Assembly: GCA_049642465.1 (NCBI GenBank) | Contig: JBAROV010000032.1 | Coordinates: 1 to 64,000, forward strand | Length of the DNA stretch: 64,000 nt | From: CAWDPQ01 sp049642465 | GTDB taxonomy: Bacteria > Acidobacteriota > Vicinamibacteria > Vicinamibacterales > 2-12-FULL-66-21 | Direction of reading: 5' to 3' | Shown: in pieces, positions 33,920 through 42,288 of the stretch | Layout: every line of letters begins with the position of its first letter | How positions within the stretch are numbered: position 1 is the first letter of the stretch | Made by a program: the position numbers and the translations under genes | The notes under the pieces: generated by a model | What the model saw: the letters and a program-made list of their open reading frames with translations, nothing else | What the model was told of the DNA's origin: nothing | Database searches by the model: none

Positions 33920-35003
33920 CCTCGCGCGTCAGCAATGCGCGTTTTCGTGCGATGCCCCACCGGTAGCCAGACTGTGTTCCGTCCGTTCTGATGACGCGGT
34001 GGCACGGAATCGCAACCGCAAGTGGATTCGCCGCGCACGCCCGTGCGACCGCCCGCGAAGCCTGGGGAGCGCCAATGCGCTTCGCGATGGTCGTGTAGCT
34101 GACCGTTGAGCCGACAGGGATCTGACGCAGCGCCTGCCAGACGCGCTGCTGAAACGCGGTGCCACGAATATCGAGTGGCAGGTCCAGGCCCCGTGACGGA
34201 GCCTCGACAAACCCAATCACGGTAGAGACGACACGCTCGAACCCAGGATCATCGCCGACCAACGTGGCTGCCGGAAAACGATCCTGAAGCTCGCGCACGA
34301 GCGCGTCAGGATCGTCCCCCAGCAAGATCGCGCAGACCCCCCTCGCGCTCTGCCCAACGAGAATCGAGCCGAGCGAACACTCGCCGACCGCGAAGTGGAT
34401 GCGCGTCGTCCCACCACCAGCGCGGTAATCCGATGGCGTCATGCCCAGCACCTGGTTGGACGATTCGTAAAAGCGTCCTCCCGAGCTGAATCCGGCGTCG
34501 TAGATGGCTTGTGTCACGGTTTTGTTCCCCTTTCTCAACTCCTCGCGAACGCGTTTCGAGCGATGCGCCGCGGCGTAGGCCCTCGGCGTGACGCCCGTAA
34601 TGGCCTTGAACGTGCGGTGAAAGTGATAAGGACTGAGGCTGGCGCGCCTCGCCAATGACGAGAGGCTCGGCAGCGTCGGGGCCGACTCGATGAGGCGACA
34701 GATCTGTGCGATGGTGGCCGCGTGCGTCTGCTCTGGCCACTCGCGATCTGGCTTACACCGCCGGCAAGGACGAAACCCGGCCAGTTCGGCCGCGGCGCGC
34801 GTCGCGTGAAACGCCACGTTCTTCCGGTTCGGCCGGCGCGCCGCGCAGGAGGGACGGCAGTAGACGCCGGTGGTTTTCACCGAGTAGTAAAAGGTGCCGT
34901 CGGCGTGTCGGTCGCGCGTGACGATCGCCGCCCACCGACGATCGTCCGGCAACTCGAGCGCGCGTGGTCGGCCTGCCCTCACGGCTTCGGCTTGGTGTCG
35001 CAT
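33909..35003 (-). CDS. ada: Bifunctional Ada: methylphosphotriester receptor, AraC activator and O6-methylguanine-DNA methyltransferase
   Basis: A 364-residue cytoplasmic repair and regulatory protein. The N-terminal zinc domain has Cys49, Cys53, Cys80 and Cys83 (VYCRPSC, FRPCRRCKP), where the methyl-accepting Cys lies. An AraC-type HTH follows (about 95-190, with ASLSPYHFHRTFKAITGVTP). The C-terminal methyltransferase has Cys334 in the PCHRV motif. All key residues of both activities are present. In the family, methylation of the N-terminal Cys turns the protein into an activator of its own gene. The start is the ATG at 35003; a GTG 36 bases upstream is possible. Tail-to-tail overlap with the phosphatase gene. 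Confidence 0.92.
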   Translation of the reverse strand: MRHQAEAVRAGRPRALELPDDRRWAAIVTRDRHADGTFYYSVKTTGVYCRPSCAARRPNRKNVAFHATRAAAELAGFRPCRRCKPDREWPEQTHAATIAQICRLIESAPTLPSLSSLARRASLSPYHFHRTFKAITGVTPRAYAAAHRSKRVREELRKGNKTVTQAIYDAGFSSGGRFYESSNQVLGMTPSDYRAGGGTTRIHFAVGECSLGSILVGQSARGVCAILLGDDPDALVRELQDRFPAATLVGDDPGFERVVSTVIGFVEAPSRGLDLPLDIRGTAFQQRVWQALRQIPVGSTVSYTTIAKRIGAPQASRAVARACAANPLAVAIPCHRVIRTDGTQSGYRWGIARKRALLTREATA

Positions 35004-35197
35004 ACCCGTGAGTGTGCCACGCTTCACCAGGGGCTGCACTCCGTCTCTTGCGATCGAATTTCGGCTCGGGGCTCGGGGCTCGGAATAGTACTTGCCGCAT
35101 CACCTTTCCGCTTATCCGAAATCCGGAGGTTTCCGGTGCGACGGTGCATTAACTGCACTCTCGAACTCAAGTACGCATTGCAAAAAGGTGAACAGCC
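35004..35197. other. Intergenic region holding a short CGGGGCTC repeat
   Basis: About 200 bases between ada and the permease relic. Bases 35061-35083 are nearly three copies of the CGGGGCTC octamer seen at 16281-16330. A dyad GGTGCATTAACTGCAC at 35148-35163 is the only other structure I noted, and it might be an operator for ada on the minus strand or nothing. No gene-like frame and no convincing sigma-70 promoter were seen. Confidence 0.4.
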
Positions 35198-35354
35198 ATG
35201 AGTGCGATGGACATGAGCCTGGCGCCGTACGACGTCACTGCGCATTTACGCGACGATGACGCTGGTACTCGGTTTGGTGGCGACTGCGGCCGCGGCAGTG
35301 CCGGTTCGTCGCGCGACGTCGATCGATCCGGTTACAGCGCTGCGCTACGAGTGA
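35198..35354 (+). pseudogene. Relic of the C-terminus of an ADOP/MacB-type ABC permease
   Basis: In the frame ending at the TGA 35352-35354 the sequence reads LRIYATMTLVLGLVATAAAA followed by VPVRRATSIDPVTALRYE. That is the last transmembrane helix and the signature tail of FtsX/MacB permeases (P-A-R-R-A...D-P-...A-L-R). Upstream, this frame meets a TGA at 35214. The preceding piece (SLAPYDVT), which resembles the loop before that helix, is in another frame, so a frameshift lies near 35236. The rest of the ~400-800-residue permease is missing. It looks like a decayed leftover of a transporter gene deleted between ada and the esterase. A start with AGGTGA exists at 35198, but the product would be meaningless. 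Confidence 0.72.
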
Positions 35355-35404
35355 ATCATGGTCCTCAGAAGGACCACAACGAAGGATGAAAAAGTCAGCG
35401 TCGA

Positions 35405-36274
35405 TTATGGACGGCGCAAGAAGCCGCTCTCGCTCAGCCATTCTTCGAAGCGAACGGCCCACTGGCCGACCGGACGCTTGTTGTTCGGCCGCAGACCAAA
35501 GCCGTGCCCTCCAGTGCTGTAGATGTGCAGTTCGGCAGGCACGCCCGCACGTTTGAAGCGCAGGTAGGCTTCCGCAAGGCCCTCGGAGATGTCCTGCCGA
35601 TCGTTGTAGGCCGCGGCGAGAAAGACTGGCGGTGCGTCCGTGGTCGGTTGGATATCGCCCGATCGTCCGGGATAAATCATGGCTTCGAAGTCCGGTTTGG
35701 ATGGCTGTCGTTCGATCAGATCGGCAGCGCTGGGATCACCGGCATCGAATCGTGAGCTTGCCAACCAGACGAGTTCGCCGCCGGCAGAAAACCCAATCGC
35801 ACCGACGCGGGCGGGATCAATGTTCCAGTCCCGAGCACGACTGCGAATCAAGCGGATCGCGCGTTTTGTGTCAGCAAGGGCCTCGACATCTATCTTGTAG
35901 GTGGAATTCGGTTCTCTCGCGAGCCTATGTTTGAGAACAAACGCAGCGATGCCACGCTCCCGGAGCCATTCGGCGACGTTGTACCCCTCGTGGGTGATCG
36001 CGAGCATCCGATGACCGCCGCCAGGAATCACGAGGATGGCAAGGCCTGTGGCCGTCTCCTTCTGTGGCAGGTACGGCGTGATGCTCGGATTGTGCACACC
36101 CGACACGCTCAGCTCGCCGGAGGCCGACGTCGTCACGTTCTCCTTCAAAGGCTTCCCTTCGGATCCAGGTGCGCCGTTTGGCCACAGCGGAATCTCGGCC
36201 GGTCTGCTCGCGAGCGTCTGCGATATCCAGATCGACAAGGCGATCGAGATGACCTTCGGGAAACGGAGCGGCAT
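35405..36274 (-). CDS. Secreted alpha/beta-hydrolase esterase (BD-FAE / acetylxylan-esterase-like)
   Basis: A 289-residue carbohydrate-type esterase with a signal peptide (FPKVISIALSIWISQTLA). The oxyanion motif is LVIPGGGHRML, the nucleophile elbow GAIGFSAGGELV, the acid AAYNDRQDI and the catalytic His GGHGFGL. This is the arrangement of family enzymes that remove acetyl groups from xylan. The start is the ATG with AGGAG six bases upstream, rather than an in-frame GTG 21 bases further up. Divergent from the M6 protease. Substrate is inferred from family only. Confidence 0.85.
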   Translation of the reverse strand: MPLRFPKVISIALSIWISQTLASRPAEIPLWPNGAPGSEGKPLKENVTTSASGELSVSGVHNPSITPYLPQKETATGLAILVIPGGGHRMLAITHEGYNVAEWLRERGIAAFVLKHRLAREPNSTYKIDVEALADTKRAIRLIRSRARDWNIDPARVGAIGFSAGGELVWLASSRFDAGDPSAADLIERQPSKPDFEAMIYPGRSGDIQPTTDAPPVFLAAAYNDRQDISEGLAEAYLRFKRAGVPAELHIYSTGGHGFGLRPNNKRPVGQWAVRFEEWLSESGFLRRP

Positions 36275-36361
36275 AGGCGGTTCTCCTCGGCGCACAGTCG
36301 AAACGCACGGACTGTATCACCGCGGAAACGACACCGGCGTGGAATAGTTGCTGAGCTGTGG

Positions 36362-36391
36362 TTGACCGGCGACGCGTGGGGCGACGATAAT
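36362..36391 (+). promoter_or_regulatory. Candidate sigma-70-type promoter of the M6 protease gene
   Basis: TTGACC at 36362-36367 and GATAAT at 36386-36391 are separated by 18 bases, matching five of six consensus positions in each box. It lies about 100 bases upstream of the protease start in an otherwise empty divergent gap, leaving a longish leader. Confidence 0.4.
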
Positions 36392-36487
36392 TCGTCCCCC
36401 CTAACCGTCTTGAGCCGGAATAACCCGCGATCCTGACGTGCGATCGAAAGATCGACTGAGGGTCGAACCAATTAGAAGGGAACTTCA

Positions 36488-38722
36488 ATGAATTCTATCT
36501 GGAAGCCGGCAGCGTTGCTCGCCGTAGTGGCTCCGGCGATGCTGATCGGGCAACAGACGCACGTTCAATCTCCTGGCGGGCTTGGGGCCCCAAGCAAGGC
36601 CGGGATCGGGGGCCACACGAAGCCGCTGCCGCCATTCGTGCAGAAGCGGGAGCGCGAACGGATCGCTGCCGCTGATCTTGTCGTGCGTGGGCTCGCATCG
36701 GCAGATGTCAACGGCATCGTTTCATTGCGCAACGGCAAATTCGTCAAATATCGACTCGAAGGCACAGAGTATCTGACCGCGGTGCTCATCGATTTCACGG
36801 ACGTGCGCCACGGCGAACTGCCGCAACCGGATCCAGATACTGACAACAGCACCTACTGGTCGGCCGATGTCACCCCACAGCATTACGCGGATATGTTGTT
36901 CGCGCCCGGTGGCGGTTCCTACGGCCTGCCGTCAATGCGCGACTACTATCTCGAACAATCATCCGGTCGCTTCACGTGGGCGGGCCAGGTCTCGAATTGG
37001 GTCCAGGTGGACGCCACGGAATCGGAATTTGGCGCGAACGCACCGAGGACCGGTGCGGGCGGTGACGATGCCAACGGCCCTGCGTATCGCGTCGTCGATT
37101 ACACACTGCGCGCGCTCGCCGCGTCAGGCAATTACGGCAACCTGAACCTCGGGGCCGCGGATCAGATTGATCGATACGATTGCGATGCGGATGGCGTCTT
37201 CGCCGAACCGGACGGATACATCGACCACTTCGGAATCGTCCATGCGGGGGACGGGGAAGAGGCCGGTGGTGGAGCGCAAGGAGGCGATGCCATCTGGAGC
37301 CACCGCTGGTATGCCAATTTCAATACCGAGACGGGCCCGGCCGGGTGTCGCCTGGGAGGTTACAACCTGCCGGGGACCGATCTCTGGGTAGGTGATTACA
37401 CGATTGAACCTGAAAACGGCGGACTGGGTGTGTTCGCGCACGAGTTCGGCCATGACCTCGGTCTCCCGGATCTGTACGACACGACAGGCGGTTCGGAGAA
37501 TGGCACGGGTTTCTGGACCTTGATGAGTTCCGGCAGCTGGGCGTCGGATTCGCCGAACGCCATCGGCGATAAACCCGTTCACATGGGGGCGTGGGAGAAA
37601 GTCGCCCTTGGATGGATCGACCAGGATCTCGCCCGCGTTTCGCTTGGTGCGGATGTCACGCTGGACCTTGGGCCGGCCGAAGGCGCCACGCGCGGCCGTT
37701 ATCAGGCGCTGCGGGTCAACCTGCCAGACACGACCCGCCTCGTCATCGCATTCCCGGTCGATGGCTCGGACCCGAACTACTTTTACTCGGGCAAGGGAGA
37801 CAGTATCGATAACTCGATGATCAGCTCGATCGGTCTCGCCGCGGCCACGCCGATCACCTTCCGCGCGAACTGGGACATCGAGACCGACTGGGACTACGCG
37901 TACCTCGACGCTCAGGTCGCCGGTGTGTGGCAGCACATCCGGACAAGCGCTTCGCGCACGACCAACCCGAATGGACAGAACTTCGGTTTCGGAATCAGCG
38001 GATCGTCTGGCGGCTGGACCACGGTCTCGGCGACGCTTCCGGCGGGCACAACTGCGTATCGCTTCCGCTACTGGACCGATGCCTTCGTGACGAGACCTGG
38101 TTTCGCGGTGGACACCATCAACGTTGGCGGTGTGGTGGATAACGCAACGAGCACGAGCGCGTGGACGCTGAACGGATTCCAGCAGTTGACGGGCGGACAG
38201 TTCACCGAAACATATTTCCACTACTACCTGGTCGAGTCGCGCAACTACCTTCGCAACGACACGAGCTTGTGCGGCGCTTACAACTTCCTGACCGCGACAT
38301 TCCTCGAAAAGCAGTGCTACGCGAACGGACTGTTGATCTCTTATCGGAATTCGTCGGTTGCGGACAACAACACGTCGGAGCATCCGGGATCGGGGCAGAT
38401 CCTTCCAATCGACTCGCATCCGGCCACGGCGATCAGGCCCGACGGCCGCACCGCCTGGAGGTCGAGATGGCAGACGTGGGACGCGACATTCGGCGTCGAT
38501 CCGCATGCCGTCACCCTCTCCCAGGTGATCAGCCCGGCTCGTACGCTGCGCAAGACGTACACGGCAGCACCGGTCGCGTCGTTCTTCGACTCATCGGAAA
38601 CCGCGTACTACAATGGCGCGATTCCGTATAACTCGGTCAAGACTCTGGGCTCGGGCCTCAAGATTGACATTACGGGCGTGAGCGCCGATCGCGCGTCGTA
38701 CCGCGTGCACGTTTACAGGTAG
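36488..38722 (+). CDS. Secreted M6-family (immune inhibitor A-like) zinc metalloprotease
   Basis: A 744-residue exported protease with a signal peptide of about 22 residues. The zinc site is H318EFGH322DLGLPD, with the Asp third ligand of the metzincin-like gluzincin signature, and a downstream WTLMSSGSW turn as in M6 proteases. The C-terminal ~300 residues are beta-rich (binding or MAM-like modules, with WDYAYLDAQVAGVWQHI), as in InhA/PrtV-type enzymes. It should degrade extracellular protein. AAGGGA precedes the ATG. Substrate and maturation mode unknown. Confidence 0.87.
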   Translation: MNSIWKPAALLAVVAPAMLIGQQTHVQSPGGLGAPSKAGIGGHTKPLPPFVQKRERERIAAADLVVRGLASADVNGIVSLRNGKFVKYRLEGTEYLTAVLIDFTDVRHGELPQPDPDTDNSTYWSADVTPQHYADMLFAPGGGSYGLPSMRDYYLEQSSGRFTWAGQVSNWVQVDATESEFGANAPRTGAGGDDANGPAYRVVDYTLRALAASGNYGNLNLGAADQIDRYDCDADGVFAEPDGYIDHFGIVHAGDGEEAGGGAQGGDAIWSHRWYANFNTETGPAGCRLGGYNLPGTDLWVGDYTIEPENGGLGVFAHEFGHDLGLPDLYDTTGGSENGTGFWTLMSSGSWASDSPNAIGDKPVHMGAWEKVALGWIDQDLARVSLGADVTLDLGPAEGATRGRYQALRVNLPDTTRLVIAFPVDGSDPNYFYSGKGDSIDNSMISSIGLAAATPITFRANWDIETDWDYAYLDAQVAGVWQHIRTSASRTTNPNGQNFGFGISGSSGGWTTVSATLPAGTTAYRFRYWTDAFVTRPGFAVDTINVGGVVDNATSTSAWTLNGFQQLTGGQFTETYFHYYLVESRNYLRNDTSLCGAYNFLTATFLEKQCYANGLLISYRNSSVADNNTSEHPGSGQILPIDSHPATAIRPDGRTAWRSRWQTWDATFGVDPHAVTLSQVISPARTLRKTYTAAPVASFFDSSETAYYNGAIPYNSVKTLGSGLKIDITGVSADRASYRVHVYR

Positions 38723-38775
38723 TCGTTCTGGATCCTTCCTGGATTGCCGGGATCGCCGCCGTCGCCGCTGGGGCG

Positions 38776-39459
38776 GTGGCGGCGGTCTCGGGCTTCGGCA
38801 TCGGTAGCCTGTTGACCCCAGTGTTGATGCTGTGGATGCCAACGGCACATGCCGTGGCGGTGCTGGCCATCCCACACGCGTGGGCGACGAGCATCCGCTG
38901 GCTGCGACTGCGCCGAGACATCGACGCTCCCACGTTCAGGCAGTTCGGCATCGCCAGTGCCGTGGGAGGACTTGCCGGCGCGGCGCTCCAATCCCGCCTG
39001 ACCAGTCCAACGCTGACGATCGTGCTCGCTGTGCTGCTTGCCATTTCCGGAACCAGCGAGCTTGTGCGACGACCGCTGCCTATCCCAAAAACGCCCACGT
39101 GGCGTCTTGCTGGCGGGTTGTTGTCAGGACTGTTCGGCGGACTTGTCGGGAACCAGGGTGGGATCCGCGCCGCAGCGCTGCTCGGCTTTCGGTTGCAGCC
39201 CCGTCAACTCGTGGCGACCGCAACGGCCGCGGCGCTCCTGGTCGATGCGGCGCGCGTACCGATCTACGTCCTCACGTCAGGATCTGTCATTTGGGCGAGG
39301 GTCGACCTGTGGCTTCCGGTGTTGGTGGGCGTCACCATCGGCACATTTGTCGGGGTGCCGATTCTCGGCCGTCTGTCGGCGAACGTCTACCGTCGATTGA
39401 TCGGCGCGCTGCTCCTACTGTTGGCGGCCAGTCTTGTCTTTGCGGCGACTCGCGACTAG
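38776..39459 (+). CDS. TauE/SafE-family membrane transporter
   Basis: A 227-residue inner-membrane protein with about seven to eight hydrophobic helices. It matches the TauE/SafE sulfite or sulfonate exporter family: GFGIGSLLTPVLMLWMPTAHAVA near the start, then GLFGGLVGNQGGIRAAALLG midway and GTFVGVPILGRLS late. The first standard start is GTG 38776, but the reading frame is protein-like back to about 38722 (DPSWIAGIAAVAAG). The true start may be a CTG at 38728, or the first helix is partly lost. The last codons lie in an octamer-like repeat (39446-39486). Transported anion unknown. Confidence 0.78.
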   Translation: MAAVSGFGIGSLLTPVLMLWMPTAHAVAVLAIPHAWATSIRWLRLRRDIDAPTFRQFGIASAVGGLAGAALQSRLTSPTLTIVLAVLLAISGTSELVRRPLPIPKTPTWRLAGGLLSGLFGGLVGNQGGIRAAALLGFRLQPRQLVATATAAALLVDAARVPIYVLTSGSVIWARVDLWLPVLVGVTIGTFVGVPILGRLSANVYRRLIGALLLLLAASLVFAATRD

Positions 39460-39486
39460 CGACTCGCGACCAGCGACTGACGAGCG
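39446..39486. repeat. CGACTAGCGACT-type dispersed repeat, copy 1
   Basis: GCGACTCGCGACTAGCGACT and AGCGACTGACGAGCGTCAG follow one another. The same series, in reverse complement and with a few changes, is at 56342-56396. The copy runs into the end of the TauE gene and supplies its stop codon, and it abuts the quinoprotein stop. Confidence 0.6.
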
Positions 39487-41073
39487 TCAGCTCGATTTTT
39501 CATTCAACACGAACGCCCACACCAGGTCGCCAGTGGCTACGACAACATATTGCCGGCCGTCGAGTTCGTAGGTGATGGGACCATTGGTAATCGTGCCGTT
39601 CAGGATCGAGTGCCACAGCGCGCGCCCATTCGTGGCATCGAGCGCGACAATGTCGTTCGAGGGCCCGCCGGCAAAGAGCACATTCCCTGCGGTGCTGAGG
39701 AGGCCGGAGCGCGCATTGCCCTCCCACGGGTGCGTCCAGCGGATTTTGCCTGTCTTGTAGTCGATCGCCTGAATCATGGATTCGGCATATCCGCCGCGAT
39801 CGGTACCGCCCCATCCCATCGGGTTGTCGCTTGGATCGTAGATGTAATAGATGCTGAAGGCGCGCGCGGCGCTCACATAGAGCAGCCCGGTTTGCGGACT
39901 GAACGAGGGAGACTGCCAGTTGGTGGCGCCTCCCTGATTGGGCGAGACCAGCGCGCCGTCGATCTGCGGCATCTTGGCGGGATCGGGAATGGGCTGTCCC
40001 TTCGAATCGTATCCTTTCGACCAGTTGGTCTTCACGTACTCCGTCGAGACGAGCGCCTCTCCGGTCGTGCGATCGAGAAGGAAGTAATGTCCGTTGCGCG
40101 CGGCCTGTGCGATGAGTTTCCGCTTGCGGCCGTTCACCTCGTCGTCTATGAGTACTGCGGTTTGCGTGGAGTCCCAATCGTGCGTGTCATGTGGCGATGA
40201 CTGGAAGTGCCAGATCATCTTGCCCGTGTCAGCGTGCACCGCCACGATGGATCCGGTGAACAGGTTGTTTCCGGGGCGGTTCTTGTGCGCAATTACCGGC
40301 TGTGGATTCCCGGTCGTCACGTAGATGTAATTGAGCTCGGGATCGTATGTGATGGGCTGCCACGTCATGCCTCCGCCGTGACGCGCCATCTCTTCGTTCG
40401 GCCATGAGTCGAGGCCTGGGTCTCCAGGCTTCACCGGCACGGTGTACCAGCGCCACTGGAGCGCGCCGCTCTCCGGATGATGTGCCTGAATGTATCCAGG
40501 GATGTCGAAGTCGTCGCCGCTGACTCCGACGATCAGGTGATCCTTCAACACGGTCGGAGCAACCGAGGCGTAATAGAACTGGTCGATGTCGCAGATTTGC
40601 CGCCGCCACCGTTCTTTTCCGTCCTTCAGGTTCAGCGAAATGAGATAGCAATCCGGCGTTTCGAAGTACAGCCAATCCTCGTAGATGGCGACGCCTCGGT
40701 TCCCGAGATGATTGCCGCCCGTCGTTTGCCATTGATAGTGCCAAAGCTCGCGCCCGCTTCGTGCGTCCACGGCCCACACATGATCGGGCACGGTGAAGTA
40801 CAGGACGCCGTTGAGTTGCAAGGGAGTGCTCTTGATCGCTCCGAGGCCGGTTCCGCTGATGCGGAACATCCACGCGAGGCTCAGCTGATGCACGTTGGCG
40901 CTCGTGATCTTCGTCAACGGGCTGAACCGCCGGCCGGAATAGTCGCCGTTGTAGGTCGGCCAGCTGTCTGTCGGCGGCTCCGACAGCTTCGTCAGGTTCA
41001 GCCTTCCCTGAGCAATGAGTGTCGCGGACAGGAGGCAGACGGCAGCGACCGAGGAGAGAAGGACTCGTCTCAT
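39487..41073 (-). CDS. PQQ-dependent dehydrogenase (quinoprotein alcohol-dehydrogenase type)
   Basis: A 528-residue periplasmic eight-bladed propeller with a Sec signal (LLSSVAAVCLLSATLIAQG). Hallmarks are WPTYNGDYSGRRFSPL, VWAVDARSGRELWHYQW, GGGMTWQPITYDPELNYIYV and SSPHDTHDWDSTQ with its catalytic-type Asp, then ALVSPNQGGATNWQSP. The vicinal Cys-Cys ring of methanol dehydrogenases is not visible. Translation begins at an ATG overlapping the stop of the triheme cytochrome by four bases, so this pair is co-translated and the cytochrome is the obvious electron acceptor. An in-frame extension upstream to 41736 is only read-through of the cytochrome gene. Substrate probably an alcohol or sugar alcohol, not proven. 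Confidence 0.85.
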   Translation of the reverse strand: MRRVLLSSVAAVCLLSATLIAQGRLNLTKLSEPPTDSWPTYNGDYSGRRFSPLTKITSANVHQLSLAWMFRISGTGLGAIKSTPLQLNGVLYFTVPDHVWAVDARSGRELWHYQWQTTGGNHLGNRGVAIYEDWLYFETPDCYLISLNLKDGKERWRRQICDIDQFYYASVAPTVLKDHLIVGVSGDDFDIPGYIQAHHPESGALQWRWYTVPVKPGDPGLDSWPNEEMARHGGGMTWQPITYDPELNYIYVTTGNPQPVIAHKNRPGNNLFTGSIVAVHADTGKMIWHFQSSPHDTHDWDSTQTAVLIDDEVNGRKRKLIAQAARNGHYFLLDRTTGEALVSTEYVKTNWSKGYDSKGQPIPDPAKMPQIDGALVSPNQGGATNWQSPSFSPQTGLLYVSAARAFSIYYIYDPSDNPMGWGGTDRGGYAESMIQAIDYKTGKIRWTHPWEGNARSGLLSTAGNVLFAGGPSNDIVALDATNGRALWHSILNGTITNGPITYELDGRQYVVVATGDLVWAFVLNEKSS

Positions 41074-42233
41074 TTCAGGCTCTCGAGGTATGCGACCACG
41101 TCGTGCATCGCTTTGTCGGTGAGCCGATCCAGCAGCGCCACGTGGAAAGCAAATGGATCGTTCTTCACGATTTTCATGTCCGGCGTTCGCGTCCAGGATC
41201 GGTACTCGCCCGCTTTGTCCCGGAGCGCGACGTGAAAATCGTCCATGCTGACGAGCGTGCCCGACACTGGCGCGCCGTTGGGGAGCGTCACCGTGACGAT
41301 GACCAGCGGGCGGCCGGCGCCGCCACGACCTCGAGCGCCGCCCGCGAACGGGAAGACAAAACGCTGCTGGATGTCCACTGGCGCATAGCGCTTGCCGTAG
41401 CCCGCCAGATCTCCTGTTGGCGAGTGACACGTCGCGCACTGCCCTTCGCCGTTGAAGTAGGCGCGGCCGGCCGACTGATCGCCCGTGAGCACATCCTTCA
41501 CATCGAAGTCGGGCGAACCGCGTAGAGTGTTGTTGATGCGGTCCCAGATGAAGTGGGAAATGTCCGTGATCTGCTCGTCGGTCAGCGAGGCCGCCGTGCC
41601 CGTCTGCATCGGGTGCCCCGCTTTGAGATACGGAACAAGGGCACTGCCATATCGATCGCGAAGCACGCGCGGCGAACGAATCAGGTTGGATCCCCGTTCG
41701 GTGCCGCGCGCACTCGCGCCGTGGCACGTCACGCATTCTGTTGCGTAGATCTTCTGGCCTCGGACTGCGCCCGCCGGATCGACGCGGTGCCGGTCCGCCG
41801 CACCGACATTTGCTCGGGGGCCGAGATTGCCGCCGCGGCCTGCGCCGCGACCTCGGCCACCTTGCTGCACGTCGGCCGGCGGCGCCGTTGACGCGGCTGC
41901 GGAGTTGTTGTTGCGGCTGTGGTACTTCGTGAGGTACTCCAGCACGAGGTCAAACTCTTCGGGACTAACAATGGCGCCTCGTGACGTCTGCATCGCGATG
42001 ATTGTGTTTTCCCATTGGATGCGGGAACGACCTTCCGCAATGACTCGATCCTCGGTGTGACATTTCACGCACACCCTGACGAACGTTTCTCTCAGCTTCT
42101 GGTCCTCGGGCGCAACCTGAGGGGCCGCCGTCGACGGCACTTGTCCCGTTGCGGCTCGCAGGGCCGTGAGCGATAGCGTCAGCGCCAGGACGGCACAGGA
42201 CGGATAACGTCGTCGTGTTTGACCGCTAGACAT
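41070..42233 (-). CDS. Triheme c-type cytochrome with inserted beta domain
   Basis: A 387-residue exported cytochrome with three CxxCH heme sites: VCVKCHTED, ECVTCHGAS and QCATCHSPT. The first two are separated by a Gly/Arg/Ala-rich linker. Between the third heme and the C-terminus is a small beta module (VTVTLPNGAPVSGTLVSMDD) resembling the Sm/SH3-like segment of planctomycete heme-binding proteins. The signal peptide and ATG at 42233 are preferred over an in-frame ATG 27 bases upstream. It shares a four-base overlap with the PQQ-dehydrogenase gene, so it should carry electrons from that enzyme towards the respiratory chain. Confidence 0.85.
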   Translation of the reverse strand: MSSGQTRRRYPSCAVLALTLSLTALRAATGQVPSTAAPQVAPEDQKLRETFVRVCVKCHTEDRVIAEGRSRIQWENTIIAMQTSRGAIVSPEEFDLVLEYLTKYHSRNNNSAAASTAPPADVQQGGRGRGAGRGGNLGPRANVGAADRHRVDPAGAVRGQKIYATECVTCHGASARGTERGSNLIRSPRVLRDRYGSALVPYLKAGHPMQTGTAASLTDEQITDISHFIWDRINNTLRGSPDFDVKDVLTGDQSAGRAYFNGEGQCATCHSPTGDLAGYGKRYAPVDIQQRFVFPFAGGARGRGGAGRPLVIVTVTLPNGAPVSGTLVSMDDFHVALRDKAGEYRSWTRTPDMKIVKNDPFAFHVALLDRLTDKAMHDVVAYLESLK

Positions 42234-42288
42234 ATGGTCACTGAAGGGGGCCTGCCCCATTGCCGCCTGATGGGATAGTCCGGGGTAG

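Noticed and set aside
37124..38506. A 460-codon minus-strand frame opposite the M6 protease
   Set aside because: Arg-rich low-information translation with no motif, while the plus strand carries intact zinc-protease motifs.
41074..41736. Extension of the quinoprotein frame upstream of its ATG
   Set aside because: It lies inside the cytochrome gene in another frame, has no signal peptide and no family match; the ATG with the four-base overlap and Sec signal is better.
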